Assembly: GCF_002847305.1 (NCBI RefSeq)
Contig: NZ_CP025408.1
Span: 2,625,001 to 2,689,000 of the forward strand
Reading direction: 5' to 3'
From: Paracoccus tegillarcae
GTDB taxonomy: Bacteria > Pseudomonadota > Alphaproteobacteria > Rhodobacterales > Rhodobacteraceae
Length of the DNA stretch: 64,000 nucleotides
Shown here one piece after another: positions 50,645 to 60,439 of the stretch; the first letter of the stretch is position 1, and every line of letters starts with the position of its first letter. The notes below the pieces were generated by a model. It was not told where the DNA came from. It did not search any database and saw only the letters and a list, made by a program, of their open reading frames with translations. The translations under genes and the position numbers were made by a program.

Positions 50645-51307
50645 TCATACGGACTTTCTCCACGGCCGCACCTCGGGCATCGCCGCTGGCATTTCCACCT
50701 CCCGTAGCATGCCGCCTGCGATCAGCCCGTCACGGGCCCAGCCCAGCGCCTGCCACCAGTTGTCATAGGCACGGCGCGCGGCCTCGATCTGCTCAGCATG
50801 CGGCGGCCAGATGACGGGACAGGCCAGTATCTCGATCGCGCGCCACTTACCGCGGGTCAGTGCGCGTCCGGTTCCGACGATGATGGTGCTGGCGCGCTCG
50901 CCATGCTGGTTGCGCTTGGTCTCAACCGGCACGCAGCGCGGGACAGCGCCGGGCATCCAGTCCGGGGTCAGCCCCGCACGCGCCAGCTCCGCCACTCGGA
51001 TCGCCATGCGCTTGCCGCCAAGGGTGTCCGGGATCCCGGCGATGGTGGCGGCGATCACCTCGGCGTCCGCGTGGGTGCAACCGCCGATCTTGCGCTGGCC
51101 CCCGTAAATCTTGCAGCCCAGCGCGGCACGCTGCAGGAGGACCTATTCTAGGCCAAAGCCGAAGCCTTCCTCGGTCACGTACTGGGGCGGCGGCAGCTCC
51201 TGCTGAGCCTTCTCGACTCGGAAGGCCCATTCCATCGCCGCCTGGACGCCCAGCGCGCGCTTCATTCCGGTGCCGCCGGTGCGGATAATCTGTCGATGTA
51301 GGGTCAT
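50645..51307 (-). pseudogene. Unknown gene split by one amber codon
   Basis: An ATG at 51307 opens MTLHRQIIRTGGTGMKRALG and runs 54 residues to TAG at 51143. The same frame continues without interruption (VLLQRAALGCKIYGGQRKIG, then GLTPDWMPGAVPRC) for 166 residues to a stop at 50645. The two parts read as one basic, roughly 220-residue protein with one nonsense codon. No family recognised; the style is that of small prophage or plasmid genes. The start overlaps the upstream gene by ATGA. Confidence 0.45.
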
Positions 51308-51594
51308 CGCACGCCGCGGATTCGGAGGCGCTCTGGAGTGACCAGTCCGCGCGACAGCATGACGTCGCGCATGGTGTTGCTGATCGCGCTGACCGGCAGG
51401 TAGCGGCTGGAGTTCACCATCTCGGCGTAGAAGGCGGGCAGGTCGGTGATCGGTTATTCCGGAGGTGCGGCTCCGGCCTTCCGCTTGCGCCGTTTCCGCC
51501 CTGCATCCACGACCTTGCGCTGGGCGGCGCGTTGCATGGCGCGGTCCAGCGCCTTGGGGCCGTCGGGGGGCTTGGCGGGAGGCTTAGGCCAACC
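51304..51594 (-). pseudogene. Unknown gene fragment with one ochre codon
   Basis: The frame reads a proline-rich segment (PKPPAKPPDGPKALDRAMQR), a basic stretch (GRKRRKRKAG) and TAA at 51454, then continues ITDLPAFYAEMVNSSRYLPV to a stop overlapping the next gene by ATGA. The upstream end has no start before TGA at 51595. Read as one decayed gene of the same operon as its neighbour. No family recognised. Confidence 0.4.
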
Positions 51595-51695
51595 TCACGC
51601 AACACCCCGCCGTTCGCAGGCCAGCGTTGTCCGATCGCGTTGGCGGTCGATGGCTGACGGCGGCGTAACCTGGGCTGGACACGACTTAACCAATA

Positions 51696-53408
51696 TCACG
51701 CTGTCGGGGCGGGTTTCAGATCGAGTTCCTCGATCATCGCGTCGCGCATGACGAATTTCTGCGCCTTGCCGGTCACCGTCATCGGCAATTCGGGTTTGAA
51801 CCGTACGTAGCGCGGGACTTTGTAATGCGCCATCAGAGACTTGGCGAAATCCCTGATTTCAGCCTCATCCGCATCTGCGCCCGGTTTCAGCACGATCCAA
51901 GCGCAGACTTCTTCGCCATATTTGACATCGGGTACGCCGAATACCTGCACCAGTTGCACCGAGGGATGGCGGAACAGATATTCCTCAATCTCGCGCGGAT
52001 AGATATTTTCGCCGCCCCGGATCAGCATGTCCTTGACCCGCCCGACGATGTTGCAGAAACCCTGATCATCCATCGTCGCCAGATCGCCTGTCTGCATCCA
52101 GCCGTCATCGTCAATGGCATCGGCGGTCTTTGCGGGCTCGTTCCAATAGCCCTTCATCACCGAATAGCCGCGGGTGCACAGTTCGCCTGTCGCGCCGACC
52201 GGAACGGTATTGCCATCATCATCGGTCAGCTTGACCTCAAGGTGAGGGTGAATGCGACCGACTGTGGTCACGCGCTTGTCGATCGGATCATCGGTATGGG
52301 ATTGGAATGACACCGGCGAGGTTTCGGTCATGCCATAGGCAATCGTGACCTCATCCATATTCATGCGTTCGACCACGCGCTTCATGATCTCGATCGGGCA
52401 GGGTGCGCCTGCCATGATGCCGGTGCGCAGAGTTCTTAGATCGTGTTTGGCAAAGTCGTCGGAATCCAGCATGGAGGCAAACATCGTCGGTACGCCGTAA
52501 AGCGCGGTGCAGGATTCGTCTGCGACGGATTTCAACACCTGCTCGGGGTCGAACCCCTCACCAGGAAACACCATCGCCGCACCTTTGGAAACCGAGCCAA
52601 GCACCCCCATCACCATGCCAAAGCAGTGATATAGCGGCACCGGAATGCACAACCGGTCCTCATGCGTGAAACGCATGGTTTGGGTAACAAAATGGCCGTT
52701 ATTGACGATGTTGCGATGACTGAGTGTCGCGCCCTTGGGCAGCCCCGTGGTGCCCGAGGTGAACTGGATATTGATCGCATCATCCGGGCGCAGGGCGCTG
52801 CTGATCGGTTCAAGACGGGCCGGATCGGCGGGTGTCGCGGCAATTTTTGCAAAGTTCAGAATGCCTGGAATATCGGTGGCGTCCCCCATGCGAATGACAA
52901 TACGCAGATCGGGCAGGCGTTCAGACATCAGCGCGCCGGGACGACAGCTGTCCAACCCGGGCGCGACTTGCCGGATCATGCCCAGATAGTCCGAGGCCTT
53001 GAACCGATCTGCCAGAACCAGACAACGCACGCCCACATGACGCAGCGCGTATTCCAATTCGCCCACGCGATAGGCGGGATTGACGTTGACCAGGATCGCG
53101 CCGATCCGGGCTGTGGCGAATTGCGTCAGCACCCATTCGGGCCGGTTGGGTGACCAGATGCCGACCCTGTCGCCCGGACCGATGCCCAGATCCAGCAGAC
53201 CCGTGGCCAGTCGGTCCACCGCCTGACCGAATTCGGCATAGCTCAGCCGCAAGCCGTGTTCGCGAAAGATCAGCGCATCGCGGTCGCCATACGCAGCGAT
53301 CGCCGCTTGCAACAACCCGGCGATGGTTTCGTCGCGCAGCGGGCTGTCTGTCGGCCCGGCGACACGGCTTTCGCCGGCGCTGACGGGCGCTTCGTGATAC
53401 ATGCTCAT
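51696..53408 (-). CDS. AMP-binding acyl-CoA synthetase
   Basis: 570 residues of the ANL superfamily. It activates a carboxylic acid with ATP to the acyl-AMP and then to acyl-CoA. Seen are the P-loop [18 protein letters not shown], the [11 protein letters not shown] motif, the [20 protein letters not shown] hinge region with [20 protein letters not shown], and the C-terminal catalytic lysine in TVTGKAQKF. Medium- or short-chain specificity is likely but not provable. It may activate acids formed from amines by the neighbouring qhp system, which is inference. Confidence 0.9.
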   Translation of the reverse strand: MSMYHEAPVSAGESRVAGPTDSPLRDETIAGLLQAAIAAYGDRDALIFREHGLRLSYAEFGQAVDRLATGLLDLGIGPGDRVGIWSPNRPEWVLTQFATARIGAILVNVNPAYRVGELEYALRHVGVRCLVLADRFKASDYLGMIRQVAPGLDSCRPGALMSERLPDLRIVIRMGDATDIPGILNFAKIAATPADPARLEPISSALRPDDAINIQFTSGTTGLPKGATLSHRNIVNNGHFVTQTMRFTHEDRLCIPVPLYHCFGMVMGVLGSVSKGAAMVFPGEGFDPEQVLKSVADESCTALYGVPTMFASMLDSDDFAKHDLRTLRTGIMAGAPCPIEIMKRVVERMNMDEVTIAYGMTETSPVSFQSHTDDPIDKRVTTVGRIHPHLEVKLTDDDGNTVPVGATGELCTRGYSVMKGYWNEPAKTADAIDDDGWMQTGDLATMDDQGFCNIVGRVKDMLIRGGENIYPREIEEYLFRHPSVQLVQVFGVPDVKYGEEVCAWIVLKPGADADEAEIRDFAKSLMAHYKVPRYVRFKPELPMTVTGKAQKFVMRDAMIEELDLKPAPTA

Positions 53409-53456
53409 CTCGTCCTCCTCATCTCAATCGACCCCATGGGACCGGATATCACTCAG

Positions 53457-54104
53457 TTAATTCTTGCCCCAGACCAACGCCGCCAGCACGACCCACAGAC
53501 CGGCCCCGATGACAGGCGCGATCCGATAGGCAATGGCCGGCATCCGCCATCGGATCGTCCGGCGCGCAGTGGCTCCCTGGGATTGGATCAGCCAGCGCCG
53601 ACAGGCCAAGGCCACATGGGTAATCGCCAGCCCCGCAAACAGCCACCAACTGGCAATGTGAAGGGCGCGCAGATTGGGGTCGGTCGCGAACCTTTCCGGA
53701 ACGCCCGGCACGCGATCGCCAAAGGGCCACCAGATCGGGGCGTATCCCCAACCTGGCCCCATTCCATGCAGGATCGGCCCCGTCAGCGGAATGACCAATG
53801 CACCCACAAGCAACCCCCAGAATACCGCACGCCCAAGCGGCATTGCCCAACTGATCCGGCCAGTCGCAGCGGCCCTGCGCCGCCATGGCCTCATGCTCAG
53901 TGCGAAACCCACGGCAAGATACAGCATCGCCAGTCCGGCGGTCTTGTGCAATCCGTAAACCGTCACGGTCCACGCAGCATCACGCCCCGCCGCATAGGGC
54001 AGCGCGTCGCCGTAAAGGCCGATGCCGATGACCAGCACCAGCCCCGGCGCGATTACCCAATGCAGGGTCCGCTCTAACCGGTGACGCAGCTTGCGCTTGT
54101 CCAT
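53457..54104 (-). CDS. Cytochrome b561-type membrane protein
   Basis: 215 residues with four to five membrane helices and four histidines suited to two b hemes: ERTLHWVIAPG, VYGLHKTAGLAMLYLA, LRALHIASWWLFAG, and ITHVALAC. The family shuttles electrons between quinone and a partner in the membrane. Position 48 nt upstream of the acyl-CoA synthetase gene and divergent from qhpR raises a possible link to electron flow from amine oxidation, but the usual acceptors of that enzyme are cytochrome c or azurin-type proteins. Confidence 0.85.
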   Translation of the reverse strand: MDKRKLRHRLERTLHWVIAPGLVLVIGIGLYGDALPYAAGRDAAWTVTVYGLHKTAGLAMLYLAVGFALSMRPWRRRAAATGRISWAMPLGRAVFWGLLVGALVIPLTGPILHGMGPGWGYAPIWWPFGDRVPGVPERFATDPNLRALHIASWWLFAGLAITHVALACRRWLIQSQGATARRTIRWRMPAIAYRIAPVIGAGLWVVLAALVWGKN

Positions 54105-54295
54105 TTACAATGATCCTTGGACCGGAAAACTCGCCGGTGGCAGTTTGCAGTCAGGCCATTTTTGGCCGCCGAGGTGACGAAATTTATCATATGATTTTCA
54201 ATCAGATATCCAGTATTCGGCCAACGGCGCGACTTACGTAATCGTTGACAGAATCCGCCGTGGGGCCTATTCCCAACGGCGGGAGATGTGACAGC

Positions 54296-55303
54296 ATGGA
54301 CAGCCCCTGGATTATCTCGGAGCCCCTGGCCGCGGTCGAGGCGATCACCACCGGCGGTGGTGACACCGACTGCCAGTCCAACAGCGTGATGCCGCTGCGC
54401 GTCTTTGTTTCCAGTCTTGAACGGTTGGCGGGCAATGCCGCCGATGCGGCGGCGCTGTGGCGCGCGGGCGAGGTCATGGATCTGGCCCATCTGGGTGCGA
54501 TTGGTTGCGCCATGACTGCCGCGCCGACACTCGGGGCCGCGCTGCGCTGTTTCGTCAACTATTTCGGCACTGTGCAATCGGCTTCTTCGCTGTCGATGGA
54601 GCAGGATGGGGACATGGTTGCCCTGCGCTACCGGGTGCTGGACGAAGATATCTGGCCCCGTGCAGCCGACGCCCAACTGACGCTTGGCGTGATTTGCGGA
54701 ACAGCGCGGCGATTTGCGCCCGATGCAGACCGCGCGCTGATCGCGCAGTTGGAAGTTGCCGAAAGCGCGCCGGCACGGGCCATTACTGCCCATCTCGAGC
54801 GGCAAGTTCGCGGGGGCATGGACAATGCGTTGTTCATTCCCGCACGACTGCTGGATCGCACGGTCCGGTTGGTTTCCGATAATCCATCTGCGGCGCATTT
54901 TCGTGACGCGGTTCAAACGCTGGATCAGCACCAGCGCAACGTCCGGCTTAAACAGCCCGTCAGTGATCGGGTGATTGACCTGCTGCTGCGGCGGATGGGC
55001 CAGGACGGCGCAGATCTGGGCGGCGATCAGGACGCCATCGCCCGCGCAATGGGCATGTCGCGCCGGACCCTGCGCCGCAAGTTGGAGGCCGAGGGGACAT
55101 CGTTTCACGAACTGAACGAAAGTTGCCGGCGCAATGTCGGGCGTGCTCTGTTGGCGCGCAGTGACCTGCCAATGATCGAGATCGCATTGCGGTTGGGTTA
55201 CTCTGATCATACCGCGTTCTCGCGTGCCTTCACACGTTGGTTCGGCGTGTCGCCGCGCGAGTTGCGCAAGACCGAGGGATCGGCGCGCAGCAACGCCACC
55301 TGA
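54296..55303 (+). CDS. qhpR: AraC-family regulator of the qhp operon
   Basis: 335 residues. N-terminal Arabinose_bd-like sensory domain and C-terminal AraC HTH (DAIARAMGMSRRTLRRKLEA, then MIEIALRLGYSDHTAFSRAF, TRWFGVSPRELRK). In P. denitrificans the gene at this place activates the n-butylamine-inducible qhp operon. The ATG at 54296 is preceded by GGGAGA; an earlier start at 54245 adds 17 residues. The 3' end overlaps convergent qhpF by 97 nt. The inverted repeat between qhpA and qhpG is a likely target. Confidence 0.87.
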   Translation: MDSPWIISEPLAAVEAITTGGGDTDCQSNSVMPLRVFVSSLERLAGNAADAAALWRAGEVMDLAHLGAIGCAMTAAPTLGAALRCFVNYFGTVQSASSLSMEQDGDMVALRYRVLDEDIWPRAADAQLTLGVICGTARRFAPDADRALIAQLEVAESAPARAITAHLERQVRGGMDNALFIPARLLDRTVRLVSDNPSAAHFRDAVQTLDQHQRNVRLKQPVSDRVIDLLLRRMGQDGADLGGDQDAIARAMGMSRRTLRRKLEAEGTSFHELNESCRRNVGRALLARSDLPMIEIALRLGYSDHTAFSRAFTRWFGVSPRELRKTEGSARSNAT

Positions 55304-56925
55304 TCGAAGGCCATCTCTCGTGCAGGCCCTGCATGGGCAATCACGATGATCGTGCGGTCAGGAAATCGGTCACGGATGACGGTCAGAATGGTGCGTGCTG
55401 TCGGGGTGTCGACTTCGGACAGGCATTCATCCAGCACCAGCACCCGGAACGGCAGCAACAGCGCGCGCGCCAGTGCGATCCGCTGACGCTCGCCCCCCGA
55501 CAGGTTTCGGCCTGCCTCGTCAATGGCGACATCGGTGGTGAGGGACAGTCCGGCCATGGCCAGAACGGCTGTCATCTGATCGTCGCTGGCTTCTGGATCG
55601 GCCAGGTGCAAATTGTCGGCGACCGTGCCGCGAAACAGCAAGGCTGCCTGCGGAACCACAGCCACCGCCCGGCGCAGCGACTGGCGGTCAAGTCCGGCCA
55701 CATCTTCGCCGTCCAGAAAGACCCGCGCGCCGGGCGCGGGCGCGACCAACCCGGCGGCCAGCGCAATCAGCGTCGATTTGCCAATGCCAGATGGGCCATC
55801 GATCAGCACTGTCTCGCCTGCATGGATGGTCAGATCGACGGGCAGATGGCGGCTTGCCATTGCGCGGGCCTGCACCAGACGCAATGTGCCGCTACCGGGC
55901 GAAGGCGCGCGACCACCGCGTTCATCGGCATCAGGCTCTGCAATGGCGGTCAGCCGCGCCAGTGCCACCTGCGCCTGCGCCTGCGCGTGATAAAGGCCCA
56001 GCAGGTTCTGCAATGGCCCCGTCATCATGCCGACATAGCTGAGAAAGGCGATCAACGCGCCGATCTGCCATTGCCCGGAAACCACCAGCCAGCCGCCGCC
56101 CAGCAGAATGGCGGTCCGCACCAATGCGCCGGTCAATTGCGGCACGAAGCTGACGAATTCAGACCAGCGGCGCTGGCGCAACAAAAGCATTACCTGTTGA
56201 GCTTGCAGCGGAACAAATCCCGTCAGTCGCGAGGGTTGTGCGCCAAGTGTTCGCAGTGTTGGCAACCCCGCAAAGCCCTCGGCCAGATAGGATGAAAGTT
56301 CGCCGCGATTGCTGCGCAACTGATCGGCGCGCTCGCGGGTGCGGGGACGCGCCCAGATCAGAAAGCCCAGATTGATCGGGGCTGCCATCAGCGGGATCAA
56401 CGCCAGCCGCCAATCCAGGACGAACAGCATCACGGTCCCACCGACCAGCCGGAACACCGAGGAAGCGGCGGCCAGGACCGTGTCGAAGGCAAATCTCTGG
56501 ATCTCGGCCGTATCGCCGTCGATGCGCGCCATTCCCTCACCTACGGTCAGGGCGGGACGGTCGGGGCGACGGTGCAGCGCGGCGTCCAGCATTCTTGAGC
56601 GCAGATCAATCAGCATCTGTGCCGAAAATCGCAGATGCAGCAGGCTGTTGACGACCGATCCGCAAAGGATCAGCAGACCGACCGCAAAGGCCATTGCGGC
56701 ATAGCGCAGAACGGTATGCCAATCCTGCGCGACAAGGCCCTGGTCGATCAACAACTTGGTCAGCCATGGCGGCACCAGGGCAATCAGCGCCGCAGTCAGC
56801 GAGGTCGCCAGAACCAGCGCAATGCCCGGCAAGGCACGCGCAAGGACGGGCGTCAGCCAGGACAGAGCCGCAGGACCAAACAGCCCGCGCACCATCAGGG
56901 CGGCGATCCGCTCTCGCAGGGTCAT
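55207..56925 (-). CDS. qhpF: ABC transporter for the QHNDH gamma subunit
   Basis: 572 residues: six-helix exporter domain (about 1-300) fused to an ABC ATPase domain with Walker A DGPSGIGKSTL, signature LSGGERQRIALARALLL and Walker B VLVLDECLSEVD (Cys in place of the common Pro after the Glu). In the qhp system this half-transporter exports the cross-linked gamma subunit to the periplasm. It overlaps qhpE by 4 nt and convergent qhpR by 97 nt. Length is usual. Confidence 0.88.
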   Translation of the reverse strand: MTLRERIAALMVRGLFGPAALSWLTPVLARALPGIALVLATSLTAALIALVPPWLTKLLIDQGLVAQDWHTVLRYAAMAFAVGLLILCGSVVNSLLHLRFSAQMLIDLRSRMLDAALHRRPDRPALTVGEGMARIDGDTAEIQRFAFDTVLAAASSVFRLVGGTVMLFVLDWRLALIPLMAAPINLGFLIWARPRTRERADQLRSNRGELSSYLAEGFAGLPTLRTLGAQPSRLTGFVPLQAQQVMLLLRQRRWSEFVSFVPQLTGALVRTAILLGGGWLVVSGQWQIGALIAFLSYVGMMTGPLQNLLGLYHAQAQAQVALARLTAIAEPDADERGGRAPSPGSGTLRLVQARAMASRHLPVDLTIHAGETVLIDGPSGIGKSTLIALAAGLVAPAPGARVFLDGEDVAGLDRQSLRRAVAVVPQAALLFRGTVADNLHLADPEASDDQMTAVLAMAGLSLTTDVAIDEAGRNLSGGERQRIALARALLLPFRVLVLDECLSEVDTPTARTILTVIRDRFPDRTIIVIAHAGPAREMAFDQVALLRADPSVLRNSRGDTPNQRVKARENAV

Positions 56926-57584
56926 CGGGCGGGAACGGCGGCCAGCCGCCGCTCAGGCCCGATATGGCGCGCGTGCTTGGCCAGCCATTGGAACGGATCT
57001 GACCCTGCCTCGGCAAAGCCGGCGGCCAGATGGCCGGCCACGCGTGCAGCGGCCAGGCTGGCCCCACCCATGCCTGTTCCGCCATGTTCGGGCGAGGCGC
57101 ACCACGCGCCGATCACGCCGTCGGGTAGCAGTGACAGATCCGGCCAACCACAGCGCGCGTCGCCGGTCGCGGCGATGACACCGGGATAGGCCGCAGGCCA
57201 GCAAGGGCCGCCACGCGAAGGCGATGCCGCCACCAGCGAACAACCCCGGGCCAAAGCCGCCTTGCAGGCTTGTCGCAGCACGCGCCGATCAGAAGCCAGC
57301 CCAAGACTGAGAACGATTACCGCGCAGTCTGCCGACAACCAGTCGATGGCCCGCGCAACACGGTCGGCGCTGGTGATCGGGCGGTCGTCAAAAACCTGCG
57401 CGTGATGCAGCCTTGCATCCGGCGCGGCGCGGCGAATGATGGCCCCAACAGCCGTGCCGTGCCCCAGACGGTCGGGCATTGCAGGCCCGCAACCTTCGGC
57501 AAAAAAGGCCCGCGCATCAGCCATGGTATCAGGCGGCCCGCCGCTGTCGACGATGCCGACCGTCAGCCTGCGCACCACAGCCAT
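56922..57584 (-). CDS. qhpE: Subtilisin-like leader peptidase of QHNDH
   Basis: 220 residues, a minimal S8 protease. Catalytic triad motifs: Asp in GIVDSGGP near residue 12, His in RLGHGTAVGAIIRR near 43, Ser in GGTGMGGASLAAARVAG near 180. No signal peptide, so cytoplasmic. In P. denitrificans QhpE removes the leader of the gamma subunit QhpC after it has been cross-linked. It lies 1 nt after qhpB and overlaps qhpF. Confidence 0.9.
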   Translation of the reverse strand: MAVVRRLTVGIVDSGGPPDTMADARAFFAEGCGPAMPDRLGHGTAVGAIIRRAAPDARLHHAQVFDDRPITSADRVARAIDWLSADCAVIVLSLGLASDRRVLRQACKAALARGCSLVAASPSRGGPCWPAAYPGVIAATGDARCGWPDLSLLPDGVIGAWCASPEHGGTGMGGASLAAARVAGHLAAGFAEAGSDPFQWLAKHARHIGPERRLAAVPAR

Positions 57585-57585
57585 G

Positions 57586-58671
57586 TCACTCTGCCCGTTG
57601 GAACACCCGGACCGAGGCCAGCGAGATTGCCGCCCCGTCCGGCATCATGACCTCGCCGGTTCTTTCCAGGGTTTCGGCGTCATATGCGGCCACATCCCCC
57701 ATTGCGCCGCCCAGATAGACGGTCTTTCCATCCGATGACAGATTGACCGAATAATAGCTGTGGGGCAGGGGCACGCGCTTGATCGGGGCCGAGGCTTCAA
57801 GGTCAAAGCTCGACAGGAAGTTATAGGCGCCATAGACGCGGTTCTTGTCGGTCGGGCTGACGGCGGTCGAGAAATAGAAGATATCCGCAACCTCGACCTC
57901 TTGCATCTTCAATTCGCCGCTGGTCAGGTCCTGCGTCAGGATGCCGGTGCGGAACGCGGTCGGATCATCTGCTGCCAGATCCAGACGCGCAGCGTAGAAC
58001 GGCGTCGCGATCACGTCGGCCTGTTCAAATTGCGACCACACATCCAGCACATCGGGTTGGGAATATTTCTCGGTCTGCCAACCGTGGATGGGCTTGTCCT
58101 CGATCTGTTTGCCAGTCGCGTCAAAGACATACATGTGGCGGCCCATGCCGTAGATCTTTTGGCCATCACTGGACCATGCAATCAGGGTGATCTGGCGCGG
58201 CACCTCGGCGGTGGATTTCAACGCACCTGTTTCCGCGTCGTAAAACGCCAGCCGCGTCGGTTGGACCTGAAATTCATCGGCCAGCATTTTCACCGGGCTT
58301 TGATAGACAGCCAGCGTCGTGCCATCGGGCGACAGATCCATGCCAAACATGCCCTTGACCCGTTCGTCGGCGGTGGTCATGTCGATCCTGTTGATCGTCT
58401 CGCCTGACATCAGATCGACGATGGCGATGCTTTCCAGCTTGTTCATCAAGACATAGGCGCGCGTGCCATCTGCGTTGACGACCGGCAGTTGCGGCAGCGG
58501 GCCTGCATCGGTCAGTGTGATCACCTTGTCGACGGACATGGCGGCGGCATCGACAACGACCAGCTTGTTCGGTCGCACCGGCACCATCAGGAAATCCTTG
58601 GCGATGGCGGGCAGCGTCATGCCCATCAGCGCGGCGATGGCGGCGGCGGTTCGTGTCAATTGCAGGGCCAT
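57586..58671 (-). CDS. qhpB: Quinohemoprotein amine dehydrogenase beta subunit
   Basis: 361 residues with a signal peptide (MALQLTRTAAAIAALMG and on to AIA). The mature part is a seven-bladed beta-propeller of YVTN/MADH-heavy-chain type: KLVVVDAAAMSVDKVITLTD, MLADEFQVQPTRLAFYDAET, SVNLSSDGKTVYLGGAMGDV. It holds the small gamma subunit in the periplasmic enzyme. GTG at 58677 is an alternative start. Confidence 0.92.
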   Translation of the reverse strand: MALQLTRTAAAIAALMGMTLPAIAKDFLMVPVRPNKLVVVDAAAMSVDKVITLTDAGPLPQLPVVNADGTRAYVLMNKLESIAIVDLMSGETINRIDMTTADERVKGMFGMDLSPDGTTLAVYQSPVKMLADEFQVQPTRLAFYDAETGALKSTAEVPRQITLIAWSSDGQKIYGMGRHMYVFDATGKQIEDKPIHGWQTEKYSQPDVLDVWSQFEQADVIATPFYAARLDLAADDPTAFRTGILTQDLTSGELKMQEVEVADIFYFSTAVSPTDKNRVYGAYNFLSSFDLEASAPIKRVPLPHSYYSVNLSSDGKTVYLGGAMGDVAAYDAETLERTGEVMMPDGAAISLASVRVFQRAE

Positions 58672-58673
58672 GA

Positions 58674-59000
58674 TCACACCTTGCTTTTCGGGAATACGGA
58701 TTGCAGTTGCCGCCAGTCCTTGCCCACGTCAGAGGCATCGTCAGACCAGCCGGGATAGGTGTTCATCGTGTCTGCCACCTGCGCCGGCCACCAGCAGGGA
58801 TCGGCGCAGCCGTAAAGGTCTGCCTCCATCGGCTGGCAGAGGTTGCTGACACCACCAAAGGCGTCGACCTCCCAACCGGGGTCGAAGGATGTTGTGCAGC
58901 CGACCATCGAGTTCATGGCGACCACTTCGTCTTCCTTGCCCTCGGCGGCAGCTTCCGTGAACTGGCGCGCCTTGGCATTCGCGGGGGTCAGATGTTTCAT
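58674..59000 (-). CDS. qhpC: Quinohemoprotein amine dehydrogenase gamma subunit (CTQ-bearing)
   Basis: 108-residue precursor. The cysteine layout matches the known cross-links: Cys35-Glu44 (9 apart), Cys55-Asp61 (6), Cys69-Asp77 (8) and the cysteine tryptophylquinone pair Cys65-Trp71 (6), equal to spacings 7-16, 27-33, 41-49 and 37-43 of the mature Pseudomonas protein. That alignment puts the mature N-terminus after residue 28, so the first 28 residues ([20 protein letters not shown] and on) are the leader removed by QhpE. It carries the catalytic quinone cofactor that oxidises primary amines. It starts at the qhpD stop (1-nt overlap). Confidence 0.96.
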   Translation of the reverse strand: MKHLTPANAKARQFTEAAAEGKEDEVVAMNSMVGCTTSFDPGWEVDAFGGVSNLCQPMEADLYGCADPCWWPAQVADTMNTYPGWSDDASDVGKDWRQLQSVFPKSKV

Positions 59001-60430
59001 CAGGCGGCACTCCTGGGCTGAAGATGGGCGCGAAAAAAGGACGGGTTGGCGCGCATGATGCGGGTATAGGCCTCGATCCCGAAATCGACCCAATCGCGCA
59101 GCAGGTCGCAATAGTGATAGACCGGTGCGAAGGGATCGTTCTGGCGCGCATAGCTTTCGTGATAACAACCGCCCGCGCAGATAGAGCGGATGCGGCAGGT
59201 CTTGCAGCCAAAGGCACTGCGATCCTGCGCCGTCTCGACAAAGGTGGCCAGTTTCGGAACGTCGATCCCGGTGGTCACATTGCCATAGGTCGGCTGGTTC
59301 GATCCGACAAAGCGGTGGCACAGGTGCAGATCGCCGTCCTTGTCGACCGCCAGCAACCCCAGACCAGCGCCGCAGGGCACGGCCTTTTTCATGCCCTTGG
59401 CGATATCGGAGAGCAGCTGATGCATGTTTGAGAAACCGATATTCTCGCCCCGGATCGCGGCGTCAACATAGCGCCGGCCTAGGGTTTTCATATCCTCAAA
59501 GACGGATTTCAGCATGTCGGGCTGAAGGTTGAACACGGCAATCGGACCCGAGGTCGCGGGGCCAAAGCCGACCTCTGCAAAGCCCAGATCGTTGATCATG
59601 TGGTCGTGGATCGCCAGCACGTCGGTCACACCGGCGGTCAGCGTGACCCGCACACCCACGGGGCGAGAGCGATAGCGCGCCAGCAACATCCGGACCTTGC
59701 CGGCCACCACGTCATAGGTGCCGCGTCCGCCCACGGTCTTGCGGTTCTTGTCGTGCAGCGCGCGGGGGCCGTCCATGCTGACGGTCAGACCAAAGCGGTG
59801 CGCGTCGAACCAGTCGGCAAGGTCTTCGGTCAGAAGTGTGGCATTGGTTGTCAGGGTGAAATCCACCGCCTTGCCCAGTTCTGCCACGCGGGCCTCGGTG
59901 TAATCCACGACCTGCCGGATCAGCGGCATGTTCGACAGGGGCTCACCGCCGAAAAACACCACATTCACCTTGTCGCGCGACGCCGCCTGCACCAGCAGAA
60001 GATCAATGGCCGCGCGGGCGGTCTCAAAGCTCATCTTTTCGCCCTTTGCGGGCGTGGTCAGGTCTTCCTTGTAGCAATAGGTGCAGGCCAGATTGCAGCC
60101 GGTATTCACGTTCAGGATGATCGTCGACAGTGGAATGTCTTCGACTTTCTGTACGGTCAGCGGTTTGCCCGGATCAGCACTGTCGCGCAGGATATCCAGC
60201 GAGATCAGGCTTTGCAGGCAGTCGGCCAGCGCGTCAGGCGCAAACTGTTCGCCCAGTTCTGCGCGAAGCATTTCGGCATCGGCGACGCCCACCCGGCGGA
60301 ACAGTTCATAGACCGAGCGGCTGACCTCATCCATCTCGAACAGGCTGGTTGTCGGTACATGCATCAGCATGGCCAACCCGTCGACATCGACGCGGTGGGC
60401 GTTGTGGGGAATTAGTGTCAGGGAACCCAT
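59000..60430 (-). CDS. qhpD: Radical SAM/SPASM enzyme forming the thioether cross-links of QhpC
   Basis: 476 residues. The radical SAM cluster motif [12 protein letters not shown] follows an N-terminal peptide-binding region of about 110 residues. GGEPLSN and TTNATLL are standard core motifs, and the C-terminal SPASM cysteines occur in PCGAG, HLCHRF and [20 protein letters not shown]. It installs Cys-to-Asp/Glu thioether bonds in the gamma subunit, in the cytoplasm before export. It lies 9 nt after qhpA. Confidence 0.95.
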   Translation of the reverse strand: MGSLTLIPHNAHRVDVDGLAMLMHVPTTSLFEMDEVSRSVYELFRRVGVADAEMLRAELGEQFAPDALADCLQSLISLDILRDSADPGKPLTVQKVEDIPLSTIILNVNTGCNLACTYCYKEDLTTPAKGEKMSFETARAAIDLLLVQAASRDKVNVVFFGGEPLSNMPLIRQVVDYTEARVAELGKAVDFTLTTNATLLTEDLADWFDAHRFGLTVSMDGPRALHDKNRKTVGGRGTYDVVAGKVRMLLARYRSRPVGVRVTLTAGVTDVLAIHDHMINDLGFAEVGFGPATSGPIAVFNLQPDMLKSVFEDMKTLGRRYVDAAIRGENIGFSNMHQLLSDIAKGMKKAVPCGAGLGLLAVDKDGDLHLCHRFVGSNQPTYGNVTTGIDVPKLATFVETAQDRSAFGCKTCRIRSICAGGCYHESYARQNDPFAPVYHYCDLLRDWVDFGIEAYTRIMRANPSFFRAHLQPRSAA

Positions 60431-60439
60431 GATATGTCC

